DNA from: Rhodoblastus sp963736175
GTDB taxonomy: Bacteria; Pseudomonadota; Alphaproteobacteria; Rhizobiales; Beijerinckiaceae
Direction: 5' to 3'
Length of the DNA stretch: 64,000 bases
Assembly (NCBI GenBank): GCA_963736175.1
Contig: CAVTNU010000036.1
Coordinates: 7,696 to 71,695 of the forward strand
Positions 1 to 8,475 of this stretch are shown in pieces. Under the pieces are notes generated by a model, which saw only the letters and a program-made list of their open reading frames with translations, was not told the origin of the DNA and searched no databases. Every line of letters begins with the position of its first letter. Within the stretch, counting starts at the first letter, position 1. The position numbers and the translations under genes were made by a program.

Positions 1-368
1 AGAATTTGCCGCATCAGCTGCGGTTGCCCACCGCTCACCAGATACGCGATCAGCGCGCGCGCATTCTTGCGGTCCTCCCATGTCTCCGGCGGCGCCTTGG
101 CGAAATCCTCGCCCAGCTTCGCCATCATCCTCGGCTGTTCGGCATAGGCGTCGCGATCGCCGGCGGCCAGTCGCGCCTGAACGTCCTGCAAAGCGCGCAC
201 AAGCGCGACAGGCGAATCCGGTTTCTCCGGCGCCACCACGAGCGCGATGGGCGTATCGGCTTTTTCATGCGCCTCGGGTTCGTGCGCCGCGGCGCACGTA
301 GCGAATACAACGGCGAAGACGCCCGTCGCAATCAACCGAATCGTTCGAACCATGCCAAGTCGTCTCAT
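1..368 (-). CDS. motC: MotC, periplasmic motility protein (N-terminal part, runs off the window)
   Basis: Reading leftward from an ATG at 368 gives about 122 residues with a hydrophobic signal segment (residues about 8-27) and then a region rich in Ala, Leu and charged residues including ALVRALQDVQARLAAGDRDA and RNARALIAYLVSGGQPQL, which matches the rhizobial MotC family. In rhizobia MotC is a periplasmic protein needed for stator function together with MotB. The ATG overlaps the motB stop codon as ATGA, so the two are probably translated together. The C-terminal part lies beyond base 1. Confidence 0.85.
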   Translation of the reverse strand, partial: MRRLGMVRTIRLIATGVFAVVFATCAAAHEPEAHEKADTPIALVVAPEKPDSPVALVRALQDVQARLAAGDRDAYAEQPRMMAKLGEDFAKAPPETWEDRKNARALIAYLVSGGQPQLMRQI

Positions 369-1492
369 CGTGAGGCCGGCTTTCTGAGCAATATCTCGAT
401 CCGACGATTGGCGGCGGCGTCGGGATCGTCCTTCACCTTAAGCTTTTTGTCGGCGTAGCCTTCGACATGATCGATCCGCTGCTCGCTCAGACCACCGCGC
501 AAAAGCATGTAAAGCGCCATTTGCGCGCGCTGCGACGACAACCGCCAGTTTTCGAAATTGCCTGATTTATATGCGCGCCCGTCGGTGTGGCCTCGCAGCA
601 CGATCTGTCCCGGACGGTCCTTCAGGCTTTGCGCGATCTTGTCCATGATGCGCACCAATTTTGCATTGGGCTCAGCCGAGCCAAGCGCGAACATGCCAAA
701 GTTCAACTCATCCGTCAGGCTAATGAGCAAGCCCTCGTCCGTCGCGGCGACCTCCAGATGAGGCGCGTTCTTTCCCGCTTCCACGCTGATCGCCTTGGCG
801 ATATCGCGCTGCAAATCCTCCGCGACGCGCGGCATATCTGCGGCGTTCGCCACGTTCGCGCTTTCGTTCGCCAAAGCGGCGTCGGCGTGCGGTTCGGACG
901 GCGCATTCGGATTTTGTTCTTCCGGCGGGTTGGCGGTCGCCGGCGCTTGCGGCATGAACGGATCGCGGAAAAATTCGTTGGTCAAGCCGTCCTTGCCGGA
1001 CGCCGGATTGCGCGGCTCAACCTTTCCGGCAATCTGCTCGAGCGCGGCCATCGGTTCGTGCATCAGACGCTCTTCGCTCACCGCCCTCGTCTCCTTGCCC
1101 TTGACGCCCTCATCGGCCGATCTGACCTCCGGCGCCTTGGCCTTGCTTTCAGGCGCCTTCGTCGCGCCTTCCGAACTTGTCAGCGTCGCCACGCCGCCAT
1201 TGTCCTTGACTTCCTTTTCCTTCGGATCTGCGGTTTCACCCGATTTTTCATTCGACTCGCGAATGCCGCGTTTGGCCTTGGAGAAATCTTCCATCTTCAC
1301 CGGGTTGAAATAGCGCGCGATGATCGTTTGCGTTTCCTTGCTGGTGGAATTGATGATCCACAGGACGAGAAAAAACGCCATCATCGCCGTAACGAAATCG
1401 GCGTAGGCGATTTTCCACGCGCCGCCGTGGTGCTCCTCTTCCGTCTCGGCACGGCGACGAACAATGATGATTTCGGCGTGTTTGTCGTCCAT
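365..1492 (-). CDS. motB: MotB, flagellar motor stator protein
   Basis: The 375-residue protein has one N-terminal membrane segment (about 29-48) with the expected proton-binding aspartate in YADFVTAMMAFFLVLW (Asp32). A long charged periplasmic linker (about 60-230) follows, and then an OmpA-type peptidoglycan-binding domain (about 240-375) with LRGHTDGRAY and ANRRIEILLR. It anchors the MotA/MotB proton channel to the cell wall. The long linker is typical of rhizobial MotB. It sits 7 bp after the FliH-like gene and overlaps motC by 4 bp. The partner motA is about 22 kb away on the other strand. Confidence 0.95.
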   Translation of the reverse strand: MDDKHAEIIIVRRRAETEEEHHGGAWKIAYADFVTAMMAFFLVLWIINSTSKETQTIIARYFNPVKMEDFSKAKRGIRESNEKSGETADPKEKEVKDNGGVATLTSSEGATKAPESKAKAPEVRSADEGVKGKETRAVSEERLMHEPMAALEQIAGKVEPRNPASGKDGLTNEFFRDPFMPQAPATANPPEEQNPNAPSEPHADAALANESANVANAADMPRVAEDLQRDIAKAISVEAGKNAPHLEVAATDEGLLISLTDELNFGMFALGSAEPNAKLVRIMDKIAQSLKDRPGQIVLRGHTDGRAYKSGNFENWRLSSQRAQMALYMLLRGGLSEQRIDHVEGYADKKLKVKDDPDAAANRRIEILLRKPASR

Positions 1493-1499
1493 TGGATCG

Positions 1500-2192
1500 C
1501 TAGCCTGGCAAGTTTTGCAGCGCCTGCATCCAGGCGCCGAGTTGCGTTTCGATTGTTGTATGATCGGCGCGCACGATCACGTCGAATCCCTCGCTTGGCG
1601 TATATTCGATCGCGACGCCGACGCTCGAAAGTTTGCCGCGCAATGCGTCCAGCAAGTTCTGCGGGCCGGTGATCTGGAACATGCAGTCGCTCTTGCGCGC
1701 CAGCAGTTCATTGAGATTGGCGGTCAATGCGTCGGTGATTTTGTTGATGATTTGGCCGATGAGAAATGGCTTGAGGATGTTGACGATCGCAAGCGCGGCC
1801 TCCTTCTCGAATTCGGCCAGACCGGACGAAATCGCGGTTGAGATCGCCGCTGATTGCTGCTCAACCCATTCGATTTTTTGGCGCTCCAACTCTTCGCGCA
1901 ACCGGTCGCGCTCTTCAGCGAGCGCTGCGTCCTGCTCGCGCGCGCAGGCGGCATGCCCTTCCTGATAGCCGGCGGCGCGGGCTTCCTCGATGCGGCGCGA
2001 AGTTTCGGGACGCGCCGGTTCCAGGCGCGAAGCGCTGTTGCGCGAAGCGAACGCAGGCGAAACGGTAGCGGCGGCGGACTGCGAAGACGAAGCGTTATTG
2101 CGCGCCAGGAAAAGATTGGCGCGTTCACGCGGCGCGACAGGTTCGCCATTGGAGAGCCGTTTCAGATATTGTTCAATCGGAATCGGCTTCAT
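1500..2192 (-). CDS. FliH-like flagellar export ATPase regulator
   Basis: The protein has 230 residues when started at the ATG at 2192, which overlaps the fliF stop as ATGA; a longer reading from 2216 is less likely. The N-terminus begins MKPIPIEQYL. The middle (about 85-135) is a Glu/Arg/Ala-rich coiled coil, and the C-terminal domain (about 140-225) resembles the FliH/HrpE fold that binds the FliI ATPase. Family assignment rests on architecture and the position between fliF and motB, since FliH sequences are very divergent. No other fliH candidate is seen in the window. Confidence 0.65.
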   Translation of the reverse strand: MKPIPIEQYLKRLSNGEPVAPRERANLFLARNNASSSQSAAATVSPAFASRNSASRLEPARPETSRRIEEARAAGYQEGHAACAREQDAALAEERDRLREELERQKIEWVEQQSAAISTAISSGLAEFEKEAALAIVNILKPFLIGQIINKITDALTANLNELLARKSDCMFQITGPQNLLDALRGKLSSVGVAIEYTPSEGFDVIVRADHTTIETQLGAWMQALQNLPG

Positions 2193-3832
2193 ACCCGCTC
2201 TCCGTGACGAATCCATTGTTTCAATATGGCGACGGCTTGATCTTCATCCGCTTCAACCATTTGTTCGAGACGTTGCTGCGGCGCGTTGACCCGCTTGGCG
2301 ACGGCTTCATCGGCAAGGTTCGGAGCAGCATGGCCAACGTCGGCAAGCAGGACCGGCTCCTCCCCCCGCAGCGCCATGGCGACGGCGCCGCCCCCCGGTT
2401 GCGCCAACGCCGGCGCGCCGCCGGCCATCGGCAGCTCGAGCAGAGCCCGCGTGGCGGGGCGCAGACCGAACCAGATCAGCAAGAACGCTACGCCAAGCGC
2501 CGCAGCCGCGCTGATGATCGCGCCGGACTGGCGCATCAAGGCTTCGACGATCGACGGCGAAGGTATCGGCTCAAGCTCGCGGCCCGAATCGATAAACTCT
2601 ACCGCCGCCACCTTGATCGTATCGCCGCGATCCTTGCGCAGGCCGGCGGCTGTGGAGACAAGTTGCTCGATCTCCGCCATGCGCGCGGCGATCGTCTCGG
2701 GGTTGGCCTTATCGCCGAGCGTGGCGGCGACGCCCGCCTTGTTGACGAGAACGGCGACCGAAAGATTTTCAACTTCGAAACCGGCGCTTTTGGTGGAAAT
2801 CGTTTTGGAGGACAACTCGTAATTGGTCAGTTCCTCCTTTTTCAGATTTTCTTCATTGGCCTGCTTGCCGGAGCCGTTGGCGCCGCTGCTTTGCGGAATA
2901 TTGCGTTCGGCCGAAGTCGGCGTTTGCGACGACGTATTTTGCGAGGACTGCGTTTCCTTGATAACGCGCACCGAGCGTTCAACGCGCGACTCCGGGTCGA
3001 AGATCGTCTGCGTCGTTTCCTTCTTATCCGTGTTCAGACGCGCGGCGACGCTGATCTGGAAATTGCGCAGGCTGAGATACGGCGCGAGCGTCTTGCGGAT
3101 ATTGTTCTGAATCTCTTGCGTCAGGCTTTTTTCGAGCGTGAGCATTTTATTCGGGCCGGAATCGGCGCCCTCCGAACCGGAAGCGAGCAATTGGCCGTCA
3201 ACATTGAGAACGGTGACTTCGTCGATTGTCATGCCAGGAATGGCCGCCGCGACAAGATGGCGCACGGCTTGGGCGATCTGCGCGTCGTCGGCGGATTCTG
3301 TGCGCAAAACGACCGAGGCCGAGGGCGATTGGCGCGCGCGGCGGAACGAACCTTCGTCCGGCATGACGATGTGAACGCGCGCCGCTTTGACGCCGCGCAT
3401 GGTCTGGACGGTGCGCGCCAGTTCGCCCTCCATCGCGCGAACCTTGGTAATTTCCTGCATGAAGGACGTCAGGCCGAGTGAGCCCATCTTGTCGAACAAT
3501 TCGTACCCGGAGCCGCCGGCGTGCGGGAGTCCCTTTTCCGCCAGCAGCATGCGCGCATGCGCCGTATCGCCGTATGAAACCAGAACCGACGTCCCGTCCG
3601 GGCTGATATCGAAATTGACGCCCGCCTCTTTCAGGGCCGAACCGATTCGCGATACATCCTGCTTGTCGAGGCCGGCATAGAGCACCTCGTTGGTCGGGCG
3701 GCTGAGATAATAGCCCGCGACGCCCGTCACGGCGAACACGCTCAGACCGATAAACGCCAACAACGCCAGTCTCTTGGACCCGAGCGCTAATAGGTTCGCC
3801 CAAAGGCGCTCGGCTTGTTCAGCAAAATTCAT
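2189..3832 (-). CDS. fliF: FliF, flagellar MS-ring protein
   Basis: The 547-residue protein starts at the ATG at 3832 (MNFAEQAERLW); a 17-residue upstream extension in frame lacks support. It has a membrane segment near residues 22-42, then the periplasmic ring-building motifs with LYAGLDKQDVSRIG and a YscJ/FliF domain, then a second membrane segment near 445-465 and a short cytoplasmic C-terminus that binds FliG. FliF forms the membrane platform for the motor and export gate. The gene leads a set with the FliH-like gene, motB and motC, all joined by overlaps or tiny gaps. Confidence 0.95.
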   Translation of the reverse strand: MNFAEQAERLWANLLALGSKRLALLAFIGLSVFAVTGVAGYYLSRPTNEVLYAGLDKQDVSRIGSALKEAGVNFDISPDGTSVLVSYGDTAHARMLLAEKGLPHAGGSGYELFDKMGSLGLTSFMQEITKVRAMEGELARTVQTMRGVKAARVHIVMPDEGSFRRARQSPSASVVLRTESADDAQIAQAVRHLVAAAIPGMTIDEVTVLNVDGQLLASGSEGADSGPNKMLTLEKSLTQEIQNNIRKTLAPYLSLRNFQISVAARLNTDKKETTQTIFDPESRVERSVRVIKETQSSQNTSSQTPTSAERNIPQSSGANGSGKQANEENLKKEELTNYELSSKTISTKSAGFEVENLSVAVLVNKAGVAATLGDKANPETIAARMAEIEQLVSTAAGLRKDRGDTIKVAAVEFIDSGRELEPIPSPSIVEALMRQSGAIISAAAALGVAFLLIWFGLRPATRALLELPMAGGAPALAQPGGGAVAMALRGEEPVLLADVGHAAPNLADEAVAKRVNAPQQRLEQMVEADEDQAVAILKQWIRHGERV

Positions 3833-4046
3833 TCCCGTACCCAGACGTCTTGCCGCTTTTCGATAACGCCGCGTCCAACGCATGGACGGCGTTCATAGGC
3901 ACAGCATCGACGGGCAAGCTTGCGCGGGGGTTGTTTGCGCTGCGCCAAGGGCGGCGTTTGGCAAAGAATAAACTTAAGAAATCATTAGTTTTTATTACCG
4001 AAACGTTAATGGTGGCGCAATTGTCGGACGCTAATTGCGGCGCGCC

Positions 4047-4083
4047 AAAGAAAATGGCCGCGTCTCTCGCGAGACGCGGCCAT
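4047..4083 (-). terminator. Rho-independent terminator of the flagellin gene
   Basis: A perfect 13-bp inverted repeat (arm ATGGCCGCGTCTC at 4054-4066, partner 4071-4083, loop of 4) lies 23 bp past the flagellin stop. On the minus strand it is followed by a T-rich run (TTTCTTTG). This isolates flagellin transcription from fliF, which has its own start about 270 bp further on. The rest of 3833-4046 holds no convincing gene and presumably carries the fliF promoter. Confidence 0.85.
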
Positions 4084-4105
4084 CCAATATCAATTCGGGA
4101 AGCTA

Positions 4106-5035
4106 TTACTGGAACAGCTTGAGGATCATCTGGCTCGACTGGTTGGCGATCGACAGAGACTGAACGCCAAGCTGCTGCTGGGTCTGCAGAGCTTGCAGGC
4201 GGGTCGACACCTGGTTCATGTCGGCGTCAACAAGAGCGCCCACGCCGTTGGTGAGGTTCGTCTGCATGGAGGAGACGAAGTTCATCTGCGTCGTGACCTC
4301 GTTGGAGATTGAACCGACGGTGGCGGCCGAGGTTTCCATGTTCGAGATGATGTTGTTGACGTCAGACAACATCTTGTTGAGATCCGCCTGGGTCGTGGTC
4401 GAGGTGACGGACACGCCCGCCGAGCCCAACACGGAGTAGCCGTTCGTGCCGGCCGTGGCGAGAACGCCGCCGGAAACGGTCGAAGCGGTGGTGTTCGTGC
4501 CGCCGCTGGTGTCAAACAGCTGAATGTTGGTCGAGCTCAGCGTTTCGGTCTGCGCGGAGACGCCGCCCGAATTGGTGTAGGAGGTGGCGATGCTGACGCT
4601 GTTGACGTCGGCGCCATTCTGGGAGTTGCCGTTCAGCCAGTTCTGGCCGTTGAACGTCGCCGAATTGCCGATGTTGACCAGCAGGTTCTGCTGGTTGGTG
4701 ATGTCGGCGCCGATCTGGGTCAGGTTAGCGCCCGAGCTCTGCGCCTCGACCAGATCGTTCTTGATGTTGTTGACGACCGAGATCGACTGGTTGATGGCGG
4801 AGGTGAAGGTGTTCAGCATCTGGGCGCTGACCTTCAAGGAAGAAGCAACCGAGCTCAACGCTCCGTTGTCCGAGCTCATCGTCTGCGCGATCGACCAATA
4901 GGAGGAGTTGTCCGAAGCGTTCGCGACGGCGAGGCCGGTCGACAACTGGCTCTGCGTCTGCGTCAGCGACTGCTGCGTCAAGGTCAGATTCTGCAGCGCG
5001 GTCAAGGCGGACGAGTTAGTGAGAAGATAAGACAT
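4106..5035 (-). CDS. Flagellin
   Basis: The 309-residue protein has the conserved helical ends of flagellin: an N-terminal D0/D1 part (about 5-140, with QLSTGLAVANASDNSSYWS) and a C-terminal part (about 225-309) ending RLQALQTQQQLGVQSLSIAN and a final hydrophobic stretch. The middle is a short Ser/Thr/Gly-rich variable region. It is rich in Asn, Gln, Ser and Thr and has no Cys, as expected for an exported filament subunit. The start has a good ribosome site (AGGAACAGGG). Only one copy is present, while many rhizobia carry several. flaF and flbT are not nearby. Confidence 0.95.
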   Translation of the reverse strand: MSYLLTNSSALTALQNLTLTQQSLTQTQSQLSTGLAVANASDNSSYWSIAQTMSSDNGALSSVASSLKVSAQMLNTFTSAINQSISVVNNIKNDLVEAQSSGANLTQIGADITNQQNLLVNIGNSATFNGQNWLNGNSQNGADVNSVSIATSYTNSGGVSAQTETLSSTNIQLFDTSGGTNTTASTVSGGVLATAGTNGYSVLGSAGVSVTSTTTQADLNKMLSDVNNIISNMETSAATVGSISNEVTTQMNFVSSMQTNLTNGVGALVDADMNQVSTRLQALQTQQQLGVQSLSIANQSSQMILKLFQ

Positions 5036-5373
5036 GATACCCTGTTCCTTTGGGATGTGAAAACATGATCCTGGAACATCCCGGGCCTATTCCGGAACGG
5101 CGAGAACGGCATCATGCCTTCGAACAGGAGCGATCTTGTTCAACCCACCGGCTTAAACGAACCCTAGCGGCGAAACATTTCCGAATGTTTAATCGCCTTA
5201 GCTGGGTTGCGGCGTGTTTAACGATTGATGATTTCGATGAAACATCAGACAAATCAGGACTTTTCGCCGATTTCCAACGAACAGTGCGGCTGCATCACAC
5301 GCAAGCCGCGAAGAAAATTGCCACTTCTGATTGAAAAATTGTCGATCAACGACTCCAGCGCCCGGCGACCGGA
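5036..5373. promoter_or_regulatory. Flagellin upstream region with a 7-bp inverted repeat
   Basis: These 338 bp between the flagellin start and the fliP stop hold no convincing gene. AAACATT (5173-5179) and AATGTTT (5184-5190) form a perfect inverted repeat around TCCG, about 140 bp upstream of the flagellin start codon. It may be an operator or an activator site for the flagellin promoter. No promoter boxes could be assigned with confidence. Confidence 0.4.
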
Positions 5374-6120
5374 TCAGGATACCGACCGCACGAGACTGCC
5401 GATCAGCATATTCCAGCCGTCAATCAGCACGAAAAACATCAATTTCGCCGGCAGCGAGATGACCGAGGGCGGCAGCATCATCATGCCCATCGACATGGTC
5501 AACGTCGCCACGATCATGTCGATCACCAGGAACGGCAGGGCGATTAGAAAGCCCATTTCAAAACCGCGTCGCAATTCCGAAATCATGAATGACGGGATAA
5601 GAATGCGAAAATCGACGGTCGCGCGGTCCTGAACTGCAAACGCGCCGCGCGAAAGATCCTCGAACAGGGCAAGGTCCTTCTCGCGCACCTGCGCCAGCAT
5701 GAACTGCCGAAACGGTTCGGCGACCTTCGGCAAAGCCTCCTGCTCCGACATCTGATTGTCCATCAGCGGTTTCAGACCGCCCTGCCAGGCCTTGTCGAAA
5801 GTCGGCGCCATGACGAACAACGTCATGAACAAGGACAGGCTGATCAGAACCAGATTGGCCGGCGTGCTTTGCAAGCCAAGGCCGGAACGCAAAAAGGACA
5901 GCGCGATGACGAAACGCGTGAAGCTGGTGACCATGATGAGCAGGCCGGGCGCCACCGACAGGACGGTCAGCAGCAGCACGATCTGGACGATGCGGCCCGT
6001 TGCGGCGCCGCCGCCGCCCGTGGCGCTGTTGAGCGCGGCGCCGAGATCGACATTTTGCGCCAGCGCGCCGTCGGCGATGAAAAAGCTCAGAAAGAAAAGG
6101 GAGAGCGCAAGACGTCTCAT
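5374..6120 (-). CDS. fliP: FliP, flagellar export gate protein
   Basis: The 248-residue protein has a signal peptide (residues 1-21), then several membrane segments with the family landmarks TSFTRFVIALSFLRSGLGLQ and FMISELRRGFEMGFLIALPF, and ends GWNMLIGSLVRSVS. FliP forms the core of the flagellar type III export channel with FliQ and FliR, neither of which is in this window. Its ATG overlaps the fliL stop as ATGA, and it is the last gene of the long flgB-to-fliP run. Confidence 0.96.
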   Translation of the reverse strand: MRRLALSLFFLSFFIADGALAQNVDLGAALNSATGGGGAATGRIVQIVLLLTVLSVAPGLLIMVTSFTRFVIALSFLRSGLGLQSTPANLVLISLSLFMTLFVMAPTFDKAWQGGLKPLMDNQMSEQEALPKVAEPFRQFMLAQVREKDLALFEDLSRGAFAVQDRATVDFRILIPSFMISELRRGFEMGFLIALPFLVIDMIVATLTMSMGMMMLPPSVISLPAKLMFFVLIDGWNMLIGSLVRSVS

Positions 6121-6620
6121 TGGATCACCAACGTTCGAACGAAAACTTCGCGCACCTTGCCTTCCGTGCGAATCGCCACTCTTTCGTTGAGATCCTGGCG
6201 CAGATGTTGAAGCCCCGACGAACCCTGAATTTGCTCGAGCGTCAATGTGCGCAGGAAGGCGAGGAAATCGCCGGAAATTTGCGCGACCAGCGCCTCGGGA
6301 TGGGGCATCGCCTTGCCGTCATAAAGAATCGAAGCTTCGAGTCTGATCCAAGTGTCGGCGGGCGAAGCCAGATTGGTGACGACAGGCGGCAGATCGAGCA
6401 TGCTTTTGTCGCTCACCGGGTTCAATTTTTCCTCCCTGGCGCGCGCCTCGGCGTCCGCCGTGAGCTGGCGTTCGAGCACCGGCGTTATCCGCAAGCCATG
6501 CAAGGCCCCGACGCCGCCGGCGATGATCGTGGCGATAAGCAAAGCGAGCAAGGTCTGGCCGACGCTAACCCCGCCGCCTTTTCCCGCATCGGCTGCGCTC
6601 GTTGGTTTTTGCTCCGCCAT
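6117..6620 (-). CDS. fliL: FliL, stator-associated flagellar protein
   Basis: The protein has 167 residues from the ATG at 6620 (MAEQKPTSAADAGK); a longer in-frame reading would overlap flgH and is unlikely. It has a short cytoplasmic tail, one membrane segment (about 20-42) and a periplasmic FliL domain containing ASILYDGKAMPHPEALVAQI. FliL surrounds the stator units at the motor. The stop overlaps the start of fliP. Confidence 0.9.
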   Translation of the reverse strand: MAEQKPTSAADAGKGGGVSVGQTLLALLIATIIAGGVGALHGLRITPVLERQLTADAEARAREEKLNPVSDKSMLDLPPVVTNLASPADTWIRLEASILYDGKAMPHPEALVAQISGDFLAFLRTLTLEQIQGSSGLQHLRQDLNERVAIRTEGKVREVFVRTLVIQ

Positions 6621-6718
6621 TTCAGCGCCCTGAAGCCCGCCGCACGAAAAGTCGTCGACTTTTCCGTCTAGCCGCGGCTGTTGAAGAAATTCCCGACCGT
6701 TCCGCCGCCGTCCACAAA

Positions 6719-7426
6719 TCAGATCGGCTTGTAGGTATCGATCAGCTGCTGCAGCCAATTGGGCTGCTGGACATCGCTGATGCGCCCCTTGCCGCCATAC
6801 GAAATGCGAGCCTCGGCGATTTTCTCATAGGAAATCGTATTGTCCTTGGCAATGTCGCGCGGCCGCACGATGCCGGCGATGTTGAGGACGCGCAATTCGA
6901 AATTGACGCGAACCTCCTGCGTGCCGGAAATCAGCAAATTGCCGTTCGGCAATACGCGTGTGATGGTCGCGGCGACCGACAGTTGGATTTTTTCCGACCG
7001 ATCGATGCTGCCCGTTCCATTTGTCGAGCTCGCGGAATTTGCTCCGGCCTGACCCTTGATCGTGCCTGAGGCGTTGCCAATCGCCGTGTCCCAATTGTAA
7101 CCGGTGCTTTCGTTGGCGGTGAGCGAGCGATCGGTTGTATTGCCGAAAGTCGCCTTGTCATTGATGGAAATTCGCACGGTCAACACGTCGCCGGCGCGCA
7201 TGGCGCGCGGATCGGTGAAGAGATTAGCGGCGCCGTCGTCGAACAGCGAGGTCGAGTTGCGCCGAGCTGGCGCAACCGAACCAATAGCCAGATCCGGCTG
7301 CGTCGTCAGGCCGCTGCCGACAGCCGACATCGAAGGCTCCCTGCCAAAATCCTTCATGCCTCCGCAACCCGAAAGACCCAGCGCCAGCGCGCAGATCACA
7401 AGCCCATCAGTTCCTGCTATTCTCAT
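6719..7426 (-). CDS. flgH: FlgH, flagellar L-ring lipoprotein
   Basis: The 235-residue protein carries a lipoprotein signal ending in LSGC (Cys21). The body has FlgH family features such as NLFTDPRAMRAGDVLTVRI, IRPRDIAKDNTISYEKIAEA and RISYGGKGRISDVQQPNWLQ. It forms the outer-membrane L ring around the rod. The start overlaps the motE stop as ATGA. Confidence 0.95.
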   Translation of the reverse strand: MRIAGTDGLVICALALGLSGCGGMKDFGREPSMSAVGSGLTTQPDLAIGSVAPARRNSTSLFDDGAANLFTDPRAMRAGDVLTVRISINDKATFGNTTDRSLTANESTGYNWDTAIGNASGTIKGQAGANSASSTNGTGSIDRSEKIQLSVAATITRVLPNGNLLISGTQEVRVNFELRVLNIAGIVRPRDIAKDNTISYEKIAEARISYGGKGRISDVQQPNWLQQLIDTYKPI

Positions 7427-8232
7427 GATTTTCCGTCTTCCTCGGAGCGCCCGCCGTTCGACATCAGATCGGTCAGCTTGGCTGCGCGCGTCGGCTCCAT
7501 TTCGTTGAGGATCGTGCTCGCGGTGCGCGGATTCAGCTTGGTCAGCAGGGCGGCCGCGGTGGAATCGTCCATCACCTGGATTTGCGCAGAAGCCGATTCC
7601 GGCTTCATGCGCGTATAAATGGCGACAATCGTGTCATCAGCCTTTTTCAGGAACGCTTCGCGTTTGGCGACCCAGACGTTGAGCTCCGCGGTTTTCGCCG
7701 TCAATTCGTCGGTTTTCGTCTTCAGTTCCTGCTCGAGGACGGCAATGCGCTTGCTTTCCCACGCCAGCCGCGCGTCAGCCGCCGAAGCCGAAACGTTTGT
7801 GCAAAACTGCTTCACGCCGCTATTATCCACGTCGCCCGCCCCGCCATGCGCCGACGGCGCGCCCTTGGGCGCTTCGATAATCTTGGCCGCCTCTTGCGGC
7901 CGCGCCGATTCAGGCTGTTTGGCCACTTCTTGCGGCTTGGCGGCGGCCGGCGATTCGCCCGCGGCGCGCGCCTTGTCGGCGCGCTCTTCGGGCGGCGGCT
8001 CGCGTTGTTTCGACGCAGCGTTGGTGGAGACCGCCATCGAATCAATTAAAATGTCGACGCCTCGGCGAGCGCGGTGAGCGCGCAAGCCTTTGACGATGAC
8101 GCCGGCATGGCGCGCCTTGTAAGCGCCGGAATTGCGCGGTGCGTTTTCGTTGGCGCCGGCGGGCCCTGAAACAGCCAGCCACAGCGCGGCGATGCACGCA
8201 AGAAGGCCGGATTTTTTGCTTAATCGCCGCAT
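7423..8232 (-). CDS. motE: MotE-like periplasmic chaperone for MotC
   Basis: The 269-residue protein has a signal peptide (about 1-27), a low-complexity Ala/Glu/Pro/Lys region (about 70-130), a coiled coil (about 155-200, LEQELKTKTDELTAKTAEL) and a C-terminal MgtE-N/FliG-like helical part with DDSTAAALLTKLNPRTASTI. The position between flgI and flgH is that of motE in rhizobia, where the product helps MotC fold in the periplasm. The function here is inferred from that position and the architecture. Confidence 0.75.
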   Translation of the reverse strand: MRRLSKKSGLLACIAALWLAVSGPAGANENAPRNSGAYKARHAGVIVKGLRAHRARRGVDILIDSMAVSTNAASKQREPPPEERADKARAAGESPAAAKPQEVAKQPESARPQEAAKIIEAPKGAPSAHGGAGDVDNSGVKQFCTNVSASAADARLAWESKRIAVLEQELKTKTDELTAKTAELNVWVAKREAFLKKADDTIVAIYTRMKPESASAQIQVMDDSTAAALLTKLNPRTASTILNEMEPTRAAKLTDLMSNGGRSEEDGKS

Positions 8233-8413
8233 TTGCCCGAGATCAACCCTGCTTGGTCACGACATCGAAAGCTCAACGCCATCGCCCGTTTCGAACGACA
8301 ATCTGCACCGGCAAACTTGTGCGGCGCTGACGAACGGTCGCGCGAACCGCCAACATGAGGAAAGCCCTTGCCGACGCCATGTATGTCGCGCGCCCGTCGA
8401 TCCTGCGGATCGG

Positions 8414-8456
8414 ACAAAATGAAAGCGCCGCGCGATTCGTCGAACCGTGCGGCGCT
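8414..8456 (-). terminator. Hairpin terminator-like structure after flgI
   Basis: AGCGCCGC (8424-8431) pairs with GCGGCGCT (8449-8456), with further pairing inside. On the minus strand the hairpin is followed by TTTCATTTTG. It lies in the 243-bp gap between flgI and motE, the longest gap within the flgB-to-fliP run. It may end or attenuate transcription before motE, with a separate promoter further along. Confidence 0.6.
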
Positions 8457-8475
8457 CGCGAATTTTAGGACTGAA

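Noticed and set aside
2204..3481. Long Arg-rich plus-strand frame opposite fliF
   Set aside because: Antisense shadow caused by high GC; the true fliF frame is on the minus strand.
3850..4122. A 90-codon plus-strand frame between fliF and flagellin
   Set aside because: It crosses the flagellin terminator and the flagellin stop; composition is not gene-like.
5225..5632. Plus-strand frame overlapping fliP and the flagellin leader
   Set aside because: Shadow of fliP; no recognisable protein features.
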